Positions 1-7,653 of a stretch of 28,858 nt of DNA are shown piece by piece. This stretch comes from CAZPQN01 sp964588795. Its GTDB lineage: Bacteria; Fidelibacterota; UBA2242. Within the stretch, counting starts at the first letter, position 1. Each line of letters begins with the position of its first letter. The notes beneath the pieces are model-generated. The model searched no databases and was not told where the DNA came from. It saw only the letters and a program-made list of their open reading frames with translations. The position numbers were made by a program, and so were the translations under genes. The stretch lies in assembly GCA_964588795.1 (NCBI GenBank), contig CAZPQN010000029.1, positions 1-28,858 of the forward strand, in the 5' to 3' direction.

Positions 1-894
1 ATCCAATCCAAAGATGAAGCCTATGCCGGCCAGCTCTATATGGATTTGCATCGCGAAATTGGACAGGTCATTCAGGAAATCAAAGAAAAAAAACCGATCA
101 GCCCCAAACCGCTCGAAAAATACATCCCCAGCATTTACGAATCCGTCACGGCCAGCGAATTCCTGTTCCTGAAAACCATCCTGCGGAAGCGTTTTGCCAC
201 CTGGATTGTATCCCACTCGGTGAATGTCGCGGTTTTTTCGATCAAGATCGGCATTGGACTGAGGTACGACCGGGACAAATTGCTGAGATTGGGTTTAGCC
301 GCCCTGCTCCACGATGTCGGAATGACCAAGATTCCCAACTCAATTATTTTTAAACACGGCAAGCTCACTCCCAATGAATTCAACATCATTAAAGAGCATC
401 CGATTCATGGTTACGAATTGGTCAAGCACCTTAAAACTACCCATCCCTACATTGCCGAGGTGGTTCTACAAGAACAGGAGCGGGAAGACGGTTCTGGTTA
501 CCCTCAGAATCTGACGGGCGATAAAATCAACGAGATGGCAAAAATTGTCGGGCTGGCGGACGTCTTCGAAGCCCTCGTCCACGGACGGGCATACCGGGAA
601 GGACTGATCACCTACAACGCCATTCAGAAAATTATTGACCAGCGCTCCAAGCAATTCAACCCCAAAGTCATCCGAGCTCTGATAAACGGGGTTTCCATGT
701 TTCCCATCGGCAGTCTCGTCAAACTCAGCACCGAAGAAATCGCCCGGGTCATTTCGGTCAATAGTTTACGTCCCGTGCGACCGATCGTCGAAGTTATTGC
801 TGATGCCGAAGGCAACAAATTGAAAACACCTCTGCGGCTCAACTTAGAAGAAGAACCGCTGATTTATATTCTCAAACCGTTAGCCGAACAATAA
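1..894 (+). CDS. Degenerate HD-GYP domain protein (5' partial)
   Basis: The reading frame is open from base 1, so the gene starts upstream of the window; the first ATG seen is at 40 and residues are numbered from it. The fold is HD-GYP, the cyclic-di-GMP phosphodiesterase family: helix with SHS (H59), the HD pair at 91-92, the HP pair at 120-121, DGSGYP at 150-155 and AD-x-FEAL at 173-179. Several metal ligands of active members are changed. The lysine of HDxGK is Met95, and the HHE before RxDGxGYP reads E145-Q146-E147. The usual D of D-x-(Y/F)-D-A-L is Glu. It probably binds or senses rather than hydrolyses the dinucleotide, though residual activity cannot be excluded. About 75 residues follow the domain without a recognised fold. 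A strong terminator lies just downstream. The HD-GYP fold is certain; loss of catalysis is inference. Confidence 0.88.
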   Translation: MQSKDEAYAGQLYMDLHREIGQVIQEIKEKKPISPKPLEKYIPSIYESVTASEFLFLKTILRKRFATWIVSHSVNVAVFSIKIGIGLRYDRDKLLRLGLAALLHDVGMTKIPNSIIFKHGKLTPNEFNIIKEHPIHGYELVKHLKTTHPYIAEVVLQEQEREDGSGYPQNLTGDKINEMAKIVGLADVFEALVHGRAYREGLITYNAIQKIIDQRSKQFNPKVIRALINGVSMFPIGSLVKLSTEEIARVISVNSLRPVRPIVEVIADAEGNKLKTPLRLNLEEEPLIYILKPLAEQ

Positions 895-915
895 ACAGAA
901 TCCGAGCATTACTGG

Positions 916-946
916 AACGCCTTTACACGGTAAAGGCGTTTTTTAT
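916..946 (+). terminator. Rho-independent terminator after the HD-GYP gene
   Basis: An 11-bp perfect stem (916-926 with 930-940) closes a 3-base ACG loop and is followed by a T run (939-944). The T run lies on the plus-strand side only, so it ends the transcript of the upstream plus-strand gene. It also separates that gene from the convergent panD. Confidence 0.93.
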
Positions 947-963
947 TTGCAACGCTTGGAGTG

Positions 964-1314
964 CTAAATTGGGCAGTTGGCTTCATCCAGTTTGACGATA
1001 GTTGGCCGCCAGTTGCGTGCTTCTGCTTCGGGAACGGCCACATAGGCTAAAATGATCAGGCGATCACCTTTTTGCGCCAGGCGCGCCGCCGCTCCATTCA
1101 GTGAAATTTCGTGGGAACCGGCCTGTCCTTCGATGACATAGGTCTCGAGCCTTGTCCCGGTACTGATGTTCAGAACGTGCACCTTTTCATAGACATACAG
1201 TCCGGCGCATTGGATCAGCTCGCGATCAATTTCGATACTGCCCTCGTAGTCCAGTTTGGTATCGGTTACGACGGCGTTATGGATTTTGGATTTCAGTAAT
1301 GTCAGATTATTCAT
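964..1314 (-). CDS. panD: Aspartate 1-decarboxylase proenzyme
   Basis: PanD converts L-aspartate to beta-alanine for pantothenate and CoA synthesis. It is made as an inactive chain that cleaves itself between Gly25 and Ser26 to form the N-terminal pyruvoyl group; that pair is present in YEGSIEID (23-30). Other family landmarks are K8, H12 near the start, the GTRLETYVI strand and NGAAARL with the GD(R/L)IIILAY core. At 116 residues it is close to the usual length of about 115-127. An AGGA ribosome-binding site lies about five bases before the ATG at 1314. It is a single-gene unit, convergent with the HD-GYP gene and divergent from the PAP2 gene across about 110 bases. No other pantothenate genes are in the window. 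Confidence 0.96.
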   Translation of the reverse strand: MNNLTLLKSKIHNAVVTDTKLDYEGSIEIDRELIQCAGLYVYEKVHVLNISTGTRLETYVIEGQAGSHEISLNGAAARLAQKGDRLIILAYVAVPEAEARNWRPTIVKLDEANCPI

Positions 1315-1427
1315 ATTGGTCCTGCAATTTGGGTAAAATTTAACGATGCCTGGAGTTACTTCAAACTATCCGCGGCAGTTTTGCGTGGGGATTAATACCA
1401 GCTTAAGTTATCAGTGTGATTTATTAA

Positions 1428-2027
1428 ATGGCATTGGCAGGATCTGGACCGGTGATAGAAACGCTACTCCGACTCGACACAAACCTTTTTCTTTTCCTGA
1501 ACCGGGCGCTGGCCAACCCCGTGTTTGATTGGCTCATGCCCATTCTCAGCAATCGTCTCTGGCTGATTCCCTTATCCTGCCTGTGCCTTGTCCTATTAAT
1601 CCGGGGGCACAAACGCGAACGACTCGCCGTCATTCTGACTATCCTCGTCATTGCCATCGCTGATCCTCTGGGCGCTCGTGTCATTCGCCCGCTGGTCAAA
1701 CGACCGCGACCTTCCCGGGCCGTCGAAAACGTCCGCGTGCTCGGCAAAAAGGGTGGCAAGTACGGATTCCCCTCCAATCATGCCGCCAATGTTACAGGCG
1801 TAATGGTAATCCTCTCTTTCTTTTACCGGCGCTGGAAATACTGGTTCTGTCTGCTCGCCGTATTGGTCGGATTCAGCCGGATCTATTTGGGGGTCCATTA
1901 CCCCGGAGATGTCGTGGCGGGCATGGGTATGGGAGTCGCTCTGAGCTGTATACTGCTCATCGGCTGGTTGTCCTTAGCCAACCACTACGCCAAGCGCGGC
2001 AATAAAATATTTTGTCTGAACCATTGA
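1428..2027 (+). CDS. PAP2-family membrane phosphatase
   Basis: A type 2 phosphatidic acid phosphatase/undecaprenyl pyrophosphatase-like protein. The three family motifs are present: R87-x6-R94-P95 (Lys replaced by Arg in the first position), PSNH at 115-118 (usually PSGH), and S150-R151-x5-H157-x3-D161. Hydrophobic segments near 44-58, 66-82, 123-133, 138-150 and 161-183 indicate a polytopic inner-membrane protein of about 200 residues, normal for small bacterial PAP2 enzymes. The substrate is probably a lipid phosphate or pyrophosphate such as C55-PP, but the family alone does not settle this. The start is uncertain: the ATG at 1428 lacks a clear ribosome-binding site, while a GTG at 1452 has AGGA about ten bases upstream. 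A small membrane peptide follows 40 bases later on the same strand. Confidence 0.9.
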   Translation: MALAGSGPVIETLLRLDTNLFLFLNRALANPVFDWLMPILSNRLWLIPLSCLCLVLLIRGHKRERLAVILTILVIAIADPLGARVIRPLVKRPRPSRAVENVRVLGKKGGKYGFPSNHAANVTGVMVILSFFYRRWKYWFCLLAVLVGFSRIYLGVHYPGDVVAGMGMGVALSCILLIGWLSLANHYAKRGNKIFCLNH

Positions 2028-2067
2028 TTTAATTAACTTACCGCCAAAGATAACTCAAGGGACAACT

Positions 2068-2187
2068 ATGCCGAGAAAAAAAAGATTGCTCAACATGACC
2101 TCCGGGGCTCAGTCAACCCTTTACATACTCATCGGTACGATGGTTTTCGCTTTAGTGATCTTACTGATCTGGGGTTGCGGCAGGTAA
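2068..2187 (+). CDS. Small single-pass membrane protein (39 aa)
   Basis: A 39-codon frame with a good ribosome-binding site (AAGGGA at 2057-2062, five bases before the ATG). The product has a basic N-terminus (MPRKKR), then a continuous hydrophobic stretch of about 20 residues (about 18-36) and ends in WGCGR. This is a typical small N-in, C-out membrane peptide. It lies 40 bases after the PAP2 gene on the same strand and ends five bases before the stop of the convergent methyltransferase gene, so the whole gap is used. The sequence matches no family I recognise. It may be co-transcribed with, and act on, the PAP2 protein (inference). The ribosome-binding site and membrane-like composition make chance less likely, but conservation would have to confirm it. 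Confidence 0.6.
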   Translation: MPRKKRLLNMTSGAQSTLYILIGTMVFALVILLIWGCGR

Positions 2188-2192
2188 GCTTT

Positions 2193-4037
2193 CTACCCCA
2201 GCTGTTCAATAACTTCCAGCACCTTTAGAATATACTCGATATTGCCGAAAGGCAAGGCAAGCTGCACCCCATTTACGAAACCGTGGATTTGATGGATTAA
2301 TTGACTGGCAATTTCCAAGCCTATCTGCAGGCTGTCTGTACGGGTGCGCGCTCGACGTAGCTGGCTAAGAATGGCGTCAGGAACATGCACCCCGGCGACC
2401 TCATTATTTAAAAACTCAGCATTCCGCAGACTGGTCAGTGGCCAGATGCCGGCGATTAAAAAGATCCCCGGTTGACGGATTTGATCAAGGCTTCGTTTGA
2501 ACAGCTCTAGATCGAAAACCGGCTGGGTGATGACGAACTCGGCACCGGCTTTAATTTTCCACTCGAAACGTCGTCTCTCATACTCCGGATCAATCGCTGT
2601 CGGATTAAAAGCAACGCCCATGAAATATGCCGTAGGCTGACCAATGGGATTGCCGCCCAGGTCCACTCCCTGGTTTAGGTTCTTAACGACATTGACCAGT
2701 CCGATGGAATCAATATCAAAAACGGCGGTGGCCTGCGGGAGGTCTCCCATTTTCGGCGGGTCACCGGTTATCATGAGCAAATTACGCAGACCCATGGCAT
2801 GGATTCCCAACAGATCCGAAATGATGCCTAATAAATTGCGATCCCGGCAGGTATAGTGCACGATGGGTTCAATACCCACCTGCTCGGCAATTATTTTCGA
2901 CAGGTAAATGGAACCCATCCGCGAAAGCGCGCGCGGACTTTCTGGCACATTAATGGCATTTACGGCATTGGCTTTCAGAACCTGAGCCAACTGCAGGGCT
3001 TTACTTACGTCGGTGCCTCGCGGGGGCACCAGCTCGACCGTCTTCACAAACCGCCCGGCAACCAAAGCCTCCGCCAGAAGCGACTTCTCGTGCACCGGTT
3101 TGAGCGGGAGGCGGCAGGTCTCGACCCGTGGCAATTTGATCTTGACCCGGCGTTGGCGGGGCATCAGCGAGCGAATGGCGCCACGCATAGCGCGAATATA
3201 TTCCGGAGTTGTGCCGCAACAACCGCCGATGATCTTGGCCCCGGTCATGATGAACCGCCGGGCATATTCCGCCATGTATTCCGGAGACGACAGATATAGT
3301 ATCCGTCCCTCGACCTTGCGCGGGAATCCGGCATTGGGCATCACCGACAGCGGCTTGGTCGTCAGGGGCGCCATTCTTTCCAAAGCATTCAGCATGATCT
3401 GAGGTCCGACGCCGCAATTCAGTCCGATGATCTCCGGATTCCACTCATTGAGCAAGCGGGCAATCTGTTCCGGCGGATGCCCGAAAGGCGAGTTCCCGTC
3501 CTCCGTGATGGTCATCTGGGCAATCACCGGCAAAGCGCACAAGGTCCGCACCGCTAAAAGCGCCTGACGTAATTCATGTGGATCGGAAAATGTTTCTAAG
3601 ATGAAGAGATCGACGCCGCCTTCCAGTAAAGCCTGAGCCTGCTGGGCAAACGCTGCCCGGGCTTCCTCCTCGGAAGTCGGACCCCACGGCTCAATGCGAA
3701 TCCCGAGCGGCCCGATCGAACCGGCTATCCATAGGCCCTCACCGCCGGCTTTGCGCGCAATTTTCGCTCCGGCGGAATTGATTTTCGCCACCTGATCACC
3801 ATAGCCGTGCAGGGCAAGCTTAAAAGCATTGGCACCATAAGTATTGGTCTCCAGTACATCCGCACCGGCGGCGACATAAGTACGGTGAATTTCACGGATC
3901 AATTCCGGCTGACTGAGGTTAAGCTCGTCATAACAGCGGTTCAAAAAGATGCCGTGGGCATAGATTTCCGTGCCCATGGCGCCATCGAACAGAACGATGT
4001 TGTCCTTTAAAAAGTCTAAAAATTGCACACGTGCCAT
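2193..4037 (-). CDS. Bifunctional homocysteine S-methyltransferase / methylenetetrahydrofolate reductase
   Basis: Same architecture as Bacillus YitJ-type proteins. Residues 1-290 form a cobalamin-independent-fold homocysteine methyltransferase barrel with FDGAMGTE at 17-24, ETNTYGAN at 63-70, and the three zinc cysteines C208 (GLNCG), C273 and C274 (GGCCGTTP). A linker around 290-320 leads to a MetF-like reductase domain: VELVPPRG at 334-341, INVPE, MITGDPP and the TQPVFD strand near the C-terminus. Together they reduce methylene-THF and can supply or use methyl groups in methionine formation. The length of 614 is normal for the fusion. The start ATG has AGGA about nine bases upstream. A good minus-strand promoter sits about 50 bases upstream. 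The methyl donor of the first domain is not decided by sequence; MetH domains for B12 binding are absent. Confidence 0.94.
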   Translation of the reverse strand: MARVQFLDFLKDNIVLFDGAMGTEIYAHGIFLNRCYDELNLSQPELIREIHRTYVAAGADVLETNTYGANAFKLALHGYGDQVAKINSAGAKIARKAGGEGLWIAGSIGPLGIRIEPWGPTSEEEARAAFAQQAQALLEGGVDLFILETFSDPHELRQALLAVRTLCALPVIAQMTITEDGNSPFGHPPEQIARLLNEWNPEIIGLNCGVGPQIMLNALERMAPLTTKPLSVMPNAGFPRKVEGRILYLSSPEYMAEYARRFIMTGAKIIGGCCGTTPEYIRAMRGAIRSLMPRQRRVKIKLPRVETCRLPLKPVHEKSLLAEALVAGRFVKTVELVPPRGTDVSKALQLAQVLKANAVNAINVPESPRALSRMGSIYLSKIIAEQVGIEPIVHYTCRDRNLLGIISDLLGIHAMGLRNLLMITGDPPKMGDLPQATAVFDIDSIGLVNVVKNLNQGVDLGGNPIGQPTAYFMGVAFNPTAIDPEYERRRFEWKIKAGAEFVITQPVFDLELFKRSLDQIRQPGIFLIAGIWPLTSLRNAEFLNNEVAGVHVPDAILSQLRRARTRTDSLQIGLEIASQLIHQIHGFVNGVQLALPFGNIEYILKVLEVIEQLG

Positions 4038-4083
4038 CGAAGTCCTCTATCAACTGATTGAATATACACCATTCAATGCAAAA

Positions 4084-4112
4084 AGCATATTTTTTTGGAG
4101 ATCTTTTGACAA
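4084..4112 (-). promoter_or_regulatory. Likely sigma-70-type promoter for the methyltransferase/reductase gene
   Basis: On the minus strand, TTGTCA (complement of 4107-4112) is followed after exactly 17 bases by TATGCT (complement of 4084-4089). The predicted start is near 4077, giving a leader of about 40 bases before the ATG at 4037. The -35 overlaps a perfect 10-base palindrome, GACAATTGTC (4108-4117), which could be an operator. The plus strand also shows TTGACA at 4106-4111, but no convincing -10 for the GNAT gene. Confidence 0.5.
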
Positions 4113-4145
4113 TTGTCTACTTTTATGCACATTCACAGGTGAACT

Positions 4146-4706
4146 ATGATGCAGCCATTTTTAATCGGAGAAAAAATCTACCTGCGCCCTATTCTTCCCG
4201 AAGACGCCGATTTTATCTGTCGCGGCGAAAATGATCCCCGGGTGCGTGAATCGCTTTTCCTGTCTTTGCCTACTGACCCGGTTCGTCAGAAGGAAAAAAT
4301 CCTGAGTCAGTTGGCGTCCCGCGACAACATAATTTTCACGATTGCCGAAAAGAACGGCGATAGCGCGGTCGGCCAAACTGCCTTTTTCAGGCTGGATTGG
4401 GTCAGTCGGGCAACCGTTTTTTACCTGGCAATTCTGGATGCGGAGTCCTGGCATAAGGGTTACGGTTTGGAGGCTACGCGCTTGATGGTGGACTATGCTT
4501 TCGCCACCTTGAATCTGCACCGCATTCAGCTGCATGTCTTTGCCGAGAATCTGCCGGCGATAAAAATCTACCAGAAGGTTGGGTTCGTCAAAGAGGGCGT
4601 GTTACGGGAGGCGATGTTCCATCACGACCGATACTGTGATTTCTGGGTGATGGGCCTGCTCCGCGAAGACTGGCTGAAACTGCAGTACCAATCCCACGAG
4701 ACCTGA
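4146..4706 (+). CDS. GNAT-family N-acetyltransferase (RimJ/RimL/SpeG-like)
   Basis: A 186-residue single-domain acetyltransferase. The N-terminus IYLRPILPEDA matches the RimJ/RimL-type beginning. The acetyl-CoA pyrophosphate loop is HKGYGLEATRLMVDYAF (about 100-116, equivalent to Q/RxxGxG/A). The C-terminal strand-helix AIKIYQKVGFVKEGVLREA is the hallmark of ribosomal-protein or polyamine acetyltransferases. The acceptor cannot be told from sequence; spermidine, a protein N-terminus or an antibiotic are all possible for this clade. Two ATGs are adjacent-in-frame; the second (4149) has the better spacing (six bases) to AGGTGA at 4137-4142. It is a single gene, divergent from the methyltransferase gene and 62 bases before glmS. 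Confidence 0.88.
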   Translation: MMQPFLIGEKIYLRPILPEDADFICRGENDPRVRESLFLSLPTDPVRQKEKILSQLASRDNIIFTIAEKNGDSAVGQTAFFRLDWVSRATVFYLAILDAESWHKGYGLEATRLMVDYAFATLNLHRIQLHVFAENLPAIKIYQKVGFVKEGVLREAMFHHDRYCDFWVMGLLREDWLKLQYQSHET

Positions 4707-4768
4707 CCGTCCTTTTTGCTATCCCGATCAACCCTTAAGATCGTACAAAATGCAGAGGAGCATTTATC

Positions 4769-6568
4769 ATGTGCGGAATTGTCGCCTATATTGGAAAAAA
4801 GTCAGCCGTTCCGGTCCTGCTTGAAGGTTTGAAAAAATTAGAATACCGCGGCTATGACAGTGCCGGGCTGTGTTTGCTGGATAAGGGACAGCTGATCACC
4901 ATTAAACGGTTGGGCAAGATCGCCGAGCTGGAAGCTCTGGTGACTCCCCGGGGTTTTTCGTCCGGGATCGGAATCGGCCACACGCGCTGGGCGACCCACG
5001 GCGCTCCCAGTACCGCGAATGCCCATCCGCACCTGTGTTGCCGGCAATCCATCGCCATTGTCCATAACGGCATTATCGAAAACTACCATAGCCTGAAAAA
5101 AATGCTGACTTCCGAGGGACATGTCTTTCGCTCCGACACAGATTCGGAAGTTTTAGCCCATCTGATAGAAAAATTCCACACCGGCGACCTGGCCAAGGCG
5201 GTCGCACTCGCCCTGCAAAATGTGGAAGGCACATACGGTTTGGCAGTCATGGAACGGCATACCCCGGGCATCGTGGTGGCCCGCCGGGGATCACCGCTGA
5301 TCATTGGCCTCGGAAAGGCGGAAAACTTCATCGCTTCCGACGCTGTAGCGGTCCTGCCTTATACCAATAAAGTCATCTACTTGCAGGATAATGAAATAGC
5401 CAGCATCGCCGCTGATAAATATCAAATACGCAATTTGCGGGGTGAAGCGCAGGTCAGCCAAGTCGAAGAAATTCGCGGTAATATCGCGCAGATTGAAAAA
5501 GGCGGCTACAAACATTTCATGCTGAAAGAAATCCATGAGCAACCTGCGGCGGTGCAAAATACCCTGCGCGGTCGTCTTCAGCCGCAGAGTATCAAATTGT
5601 CCCTGAACGTCCATCCGACTCAATTCCAGCGGATCGTAATCACCGCCTGTGGTACCAGCTGGCATGCCGCGCTGATTGGCAAATACCTGATAGAAAAATA
5701 CGCCGCCATTCCCGTGGAAGTGGACTACGCCTCAGAATTTCGGTACCGTTCGCCGATCCTAAACTCGCACACGTTGCTGGTTGTGATTTCGCAGTCCGGC
5801 GAAACGGCAGATACTCTGGCGGCCCTGCGGAAAGGCAGGGAATCCGGAGCGAAAACCCTGGGGCTCATCAACGTCGTCGGTTCGACGATTGCCCGGGAGG
5901 TTGATTCCGGAATCTATCTGCACGCCGGCCCGGAAATCGGAGTCGCCAGCACAAAAGCCTTTGTCTGCCAGGTTACGGCTCTGCTTTTGCTCAGTCTTTA
6001 TTTCCGACAGTTGTCCGGAGGTCATATCCCGGCCGGCCTCCTGAGCGATTTGGAGCGAGTGCCGGAACAAATTGAAAGCATCCTGCGCCAGCAGGAAAAA
6101 GTGGAGGAGATTTGCCGGGCTTATTTTCGAAAGCGGAATTTTCTGTACCTGGGGCGGGGCATCAATTTTCCCGTGGCGCTGGAGGGCGCCCTGAAATTAA
6201 AAGAGATCTCCTATATCCATGCCGAAGGTTACCCGGCGGCAGAAATGAAGCATGGCCCGATTGCTTTGATTGACAACCGGATGCCGGTAATTTTCATTGC
6301 CACCAAGGGCTTAACCTTCGATAAAGTCATCAGTAATATGCAGGAAGTACGCGCCCGGCAGGGGATAATCGTCACCGTCACCGACCACGCCAATCCCGCC
6401 TTGCAGACGCTGTCCCGGCATCAGCTGATCATCCCCGCGACCAATGAAAACCTGTCGCCCCTCTTGAACGTCATTCCCCTCCAACTGCTGGCTTATTTTA
6501 TCGCCGACCAGAAAGGTCTGGACGTGGATCAGCCCCGTAATTTGGCCAAGTCGGTCACCGTCGAGTAA
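4769..6568 (+). CDS. glmS: Glutamine--fructose-6-phosphate aminotransferase (isomerizing)
   Basis: Makes glucosamine-6-phosphate from fructose-6-phosphate and glutamine, the entry to UDP-GlcNAc for peptidoglycan and LPS. The N-terminal class II glutaminase begins MCGIVAYIG, with Cys2 as nucleophile after Met removal, and carries HTRWATHG and the NGIIENY loop. Two SIS sugar-isomerase domains follow, with SQSGETADT and EIGVASTKAF in the first and EGALKLKEISYIHAE-type sequence in the second. The C-terminus DQPRNLAKSVTVE is the canonical sugar-site tail. The length of 599 is close to E. coli (609). A strong ribosome-binding site (AGAGGAG) lies about nine bases upstream. The 62-base upstream gap is too short to hold a glmS ribozyme. 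Confidence 0.98.
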   Translation: MCGIVAYIGKKSAVPVLLEGLKKLEYRGYDSAGLCLLDKGQLITIKRLGKIAELEALVTPRGFSSGIGIGHTRWATHGAPSTANAHPHLCCRQSIAIVHNGIIENYHSLKKMLTSEGHVFRSDTDSEVLAHLIEKFHTGDLAKAVALALQNVEGTYGLAVMERHTPGIVVARRGSPLIIGLGKAENFIASDAVAVLPYTNKVIYLQDNEIASIAADKYQIRNLRGEAQVSQVEEIRGNIAQIEKGGYKHFMLKEIHEQPAAVQNTLRGRLQPQSIKLSLNVHPTQFQRIVITACGTSWHAALIGKYLIEKYAAIPVEVDYASEFRYRSPILNSHTLLVVISQSGETADTLAALRKGRESGAKTLGLINVVGSTIAREVDSGIYLHAGPEIGVASTKAFVCQVTALLLLSLYFRQLSGGHIPAGLLSDLERVPEQIESILRQQEKVEEICRAYFRKRNFLYLGRGINFPVALEGALKLKEISYIHAEGYPAAEMKHGPIALIDNRMPVIFIATKGLTFDKVISNMQEVRARQGIIVTVTDHANPALQTLSRHQLIIPATNENLSPLLNVIPLQLLAYFIADQKGLDVDQPRNLAKSVTVE

Positions 6569-6604
6569 CCATGTCGTTAAAAGCGATTGCAGCTCGAAAC
6601 CGCT

Positions 6605-6674
6605 GACCTGGCAATCCGGAGCTGGGGGGTAGACGGCTGCAAAGCCAGTCCGGTTCTCACTTAACTTAACTGGT
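6605..6674 (+). promoter_or_regulatory. Possible structured 5' leader before nadC
   Basis: The 122 bases between glmS and nadC are GC-rich and fold locally. Bases 6632-6650 form a hairpin: GGCT/AGCC with a GCAA tetraloop, extended by GAC/GTC across one bulged A. CTGGC at 6608-6612 can pair with GCCAG at 6644-6648, while the overlapping CCAGT (6645-6649) can instead pair with ACTGG (6669-6673), close to the GAGG ribosome-binding site (6681-6684). Mutually exclusive pairings are what a riboswitch or attenuator would show. It matches no class I can name. It could equally be plain intercistronic sequence; energies were not computed. Confidence 0.25.
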
Positions 6675-6690
6675 CAATCTGAGGCGAAAT

Positions 6691-7653
6691 ATGCGTAAAT
6701 TAGGTTTGATGACTATCGCAAGAAATGAAATCATCAAGTTGAGTTTCGACGCCAGCCAGCGGTTGCACTGCGACAAGGCGTCCTACCGGCAGTTCGTCCT
6801 GCACTTTATCCGACGGCTGTTGAAGTCAGATGCTCCGCGCGGTGACGTCACGACCGCTCATCAATCAGTCTACAACCAGCAGGTGGACGTTAGCATCCGT
6901 GCAAAATCGCCGACCTGCATCGCCGGGTTAGCCGAAGTCCGCCTGTTTCTCGATTCCCAAAAAATCCGAAGTGTAACCCACTTTGATAACGGAGACTGGA
7001 TCGAATCCGGCGAAATCCTCTTGCATTTGCGAGGCCCTGCCGCTCAAATCCTACTGGTGGAACGTACAATTTTAAACATCCTGCAACGCCTGAGTGGAAT
7101 CGCGACGCTCACGCAGCAATACGCCCGGCAAGCCGCCCGGCACGGATGCCATGTCGCCGGTACCCGCAAAACACTCTGGGGTCTGCTCGATAAAAGCGCC
7201 ATTGCCTGGGGCGGCGGTCTGACCCATCGTCTTGGGCTCTCGGACGCCGCAATGTTAAAAGATAATCACCTGGCTCTTTTACAAAGGAGCGGCGGATTAT
7301 CCGCGATCCGGGAGGCCGTGGTTTCCATTGTCACTAATAATCCACGCCTGCGCTTTATCGAGACGGAGGTTCGTACAGTCAGCGAGTTCCAGGCCGTCGT
7401 GCAGCTATTCCGGGCCATCGACCTGCAGGTTCAGCCCATCATTATGTTCGACCACTTTCAGCCATCCATTATCACAGAACTCACCGCTGAATTGCGCAAA
7501 TCCGATCAGATTCCGGTCATCCTGACTGAAGCGTCCGGCAATATTAGCCTTGAAAACTTAACTGCTTACGCTGCGAGTGGAGTTGATGTCCTGTCCGTAG
7601 GGGCCCTTACGCACTCCGCTCCCAGCGCGGATTTCACTTTACTGGTGGAATGA
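6691..7653 (+). CDS. nadC: Nicotinate-nucleotide pyrophosphorylase (carboxylating), quinolinate phosphoribosyltransferase
   Basis: Converts quinolinate and PRPP to nicotinate mononucleotide, CO2 and PPi in de novo NAD synthesis. Family signatures are RGDVT at 50-54, AGTRKT at 156-161, GGGLTHR at 174-180 and the KDNH motif at 190-193; KDNH separates it from the related ModD proteins. The TRKT-TPGLR consensus is altered to TRKT-LWGLL, an uncommon change next to the active site. At 320 residues it is longer than the usual 280-300 because of about 30 extra N-terminal residues; a GAGG ribosome-binding site supports the ATG at 6691, and Met7 is an alternative. The stop overlaps the next start as ATGA, so it is translationally coupled to the desulfurase-SelD fusion. 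Desulfurase genes beside nad genes are known (B. subtilis nifS next to nadBCA). Confidence 0.9.
   Translation: MRKLGLMTIARNEIIKLSFDASQRLHCDKASYRQFVLHFIRRLLKSDAPRGDVTTAHQSVYNQQVDVSIRAKSPTCIAGLAEVRLFLDSQKIRSVTHFDNGDWIESGEILLHLRGPAAQILLVERTILNILQRLSGIATLTQQYARQAARHGCHVAGTRKTLWGLLDKSAIAWGGGLTHRLGLSDAAMLKDNHLALLQRSGGLSAIREAVVSIVTNNPRLRFIETEVRTVSEFQAVVQLFRAIDLQVQPIIMFDHFQPSIITELTAELRKSDQIPVILTEASGNISLENLTAYAASGVDVLSVGALTHSAPSADFTLLVE

Noticed and set aside
2169..2201. Inverted repeat CTGGGGT/ACCCCAG at the convergent gene ends
   Set aside because: The 19-base loop and lack of a T run on either strand make it a poor terminator.
3001..3444. Second open frame of 147 codons inside the methyltransferase gene
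   Set aside because: It is an out-of-frame shadow of the conserved coding sequence with biased composition and no ribosome-binding site.
4707..4768. glmS ribozyme upstream of glmS
   Set aside because: The gap is only 62 bases and has none of the conserved ribozyme core.
6571..6606. Eleven-codon leader frame (MSLKAIAARNR) two bases after glmS
   Set aside because: No ribosome-binding site, very short, and no run of regulatory codons; chance is likely.
6569..6690. Resemblance of GCAAAGCC in the nadC leader to the c-di-GMP-I (GEMM) riboswitch, or to a tRNA-Sec gene given the nearby SelD
   Set aside because: The GAAA-tetraloop hairpin, the GGGCAAACC partner and the second GEMM hairpin are missing. 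No 8-bp acceptor, long variable arm or TCA anticodon supports tRNA-Sec.
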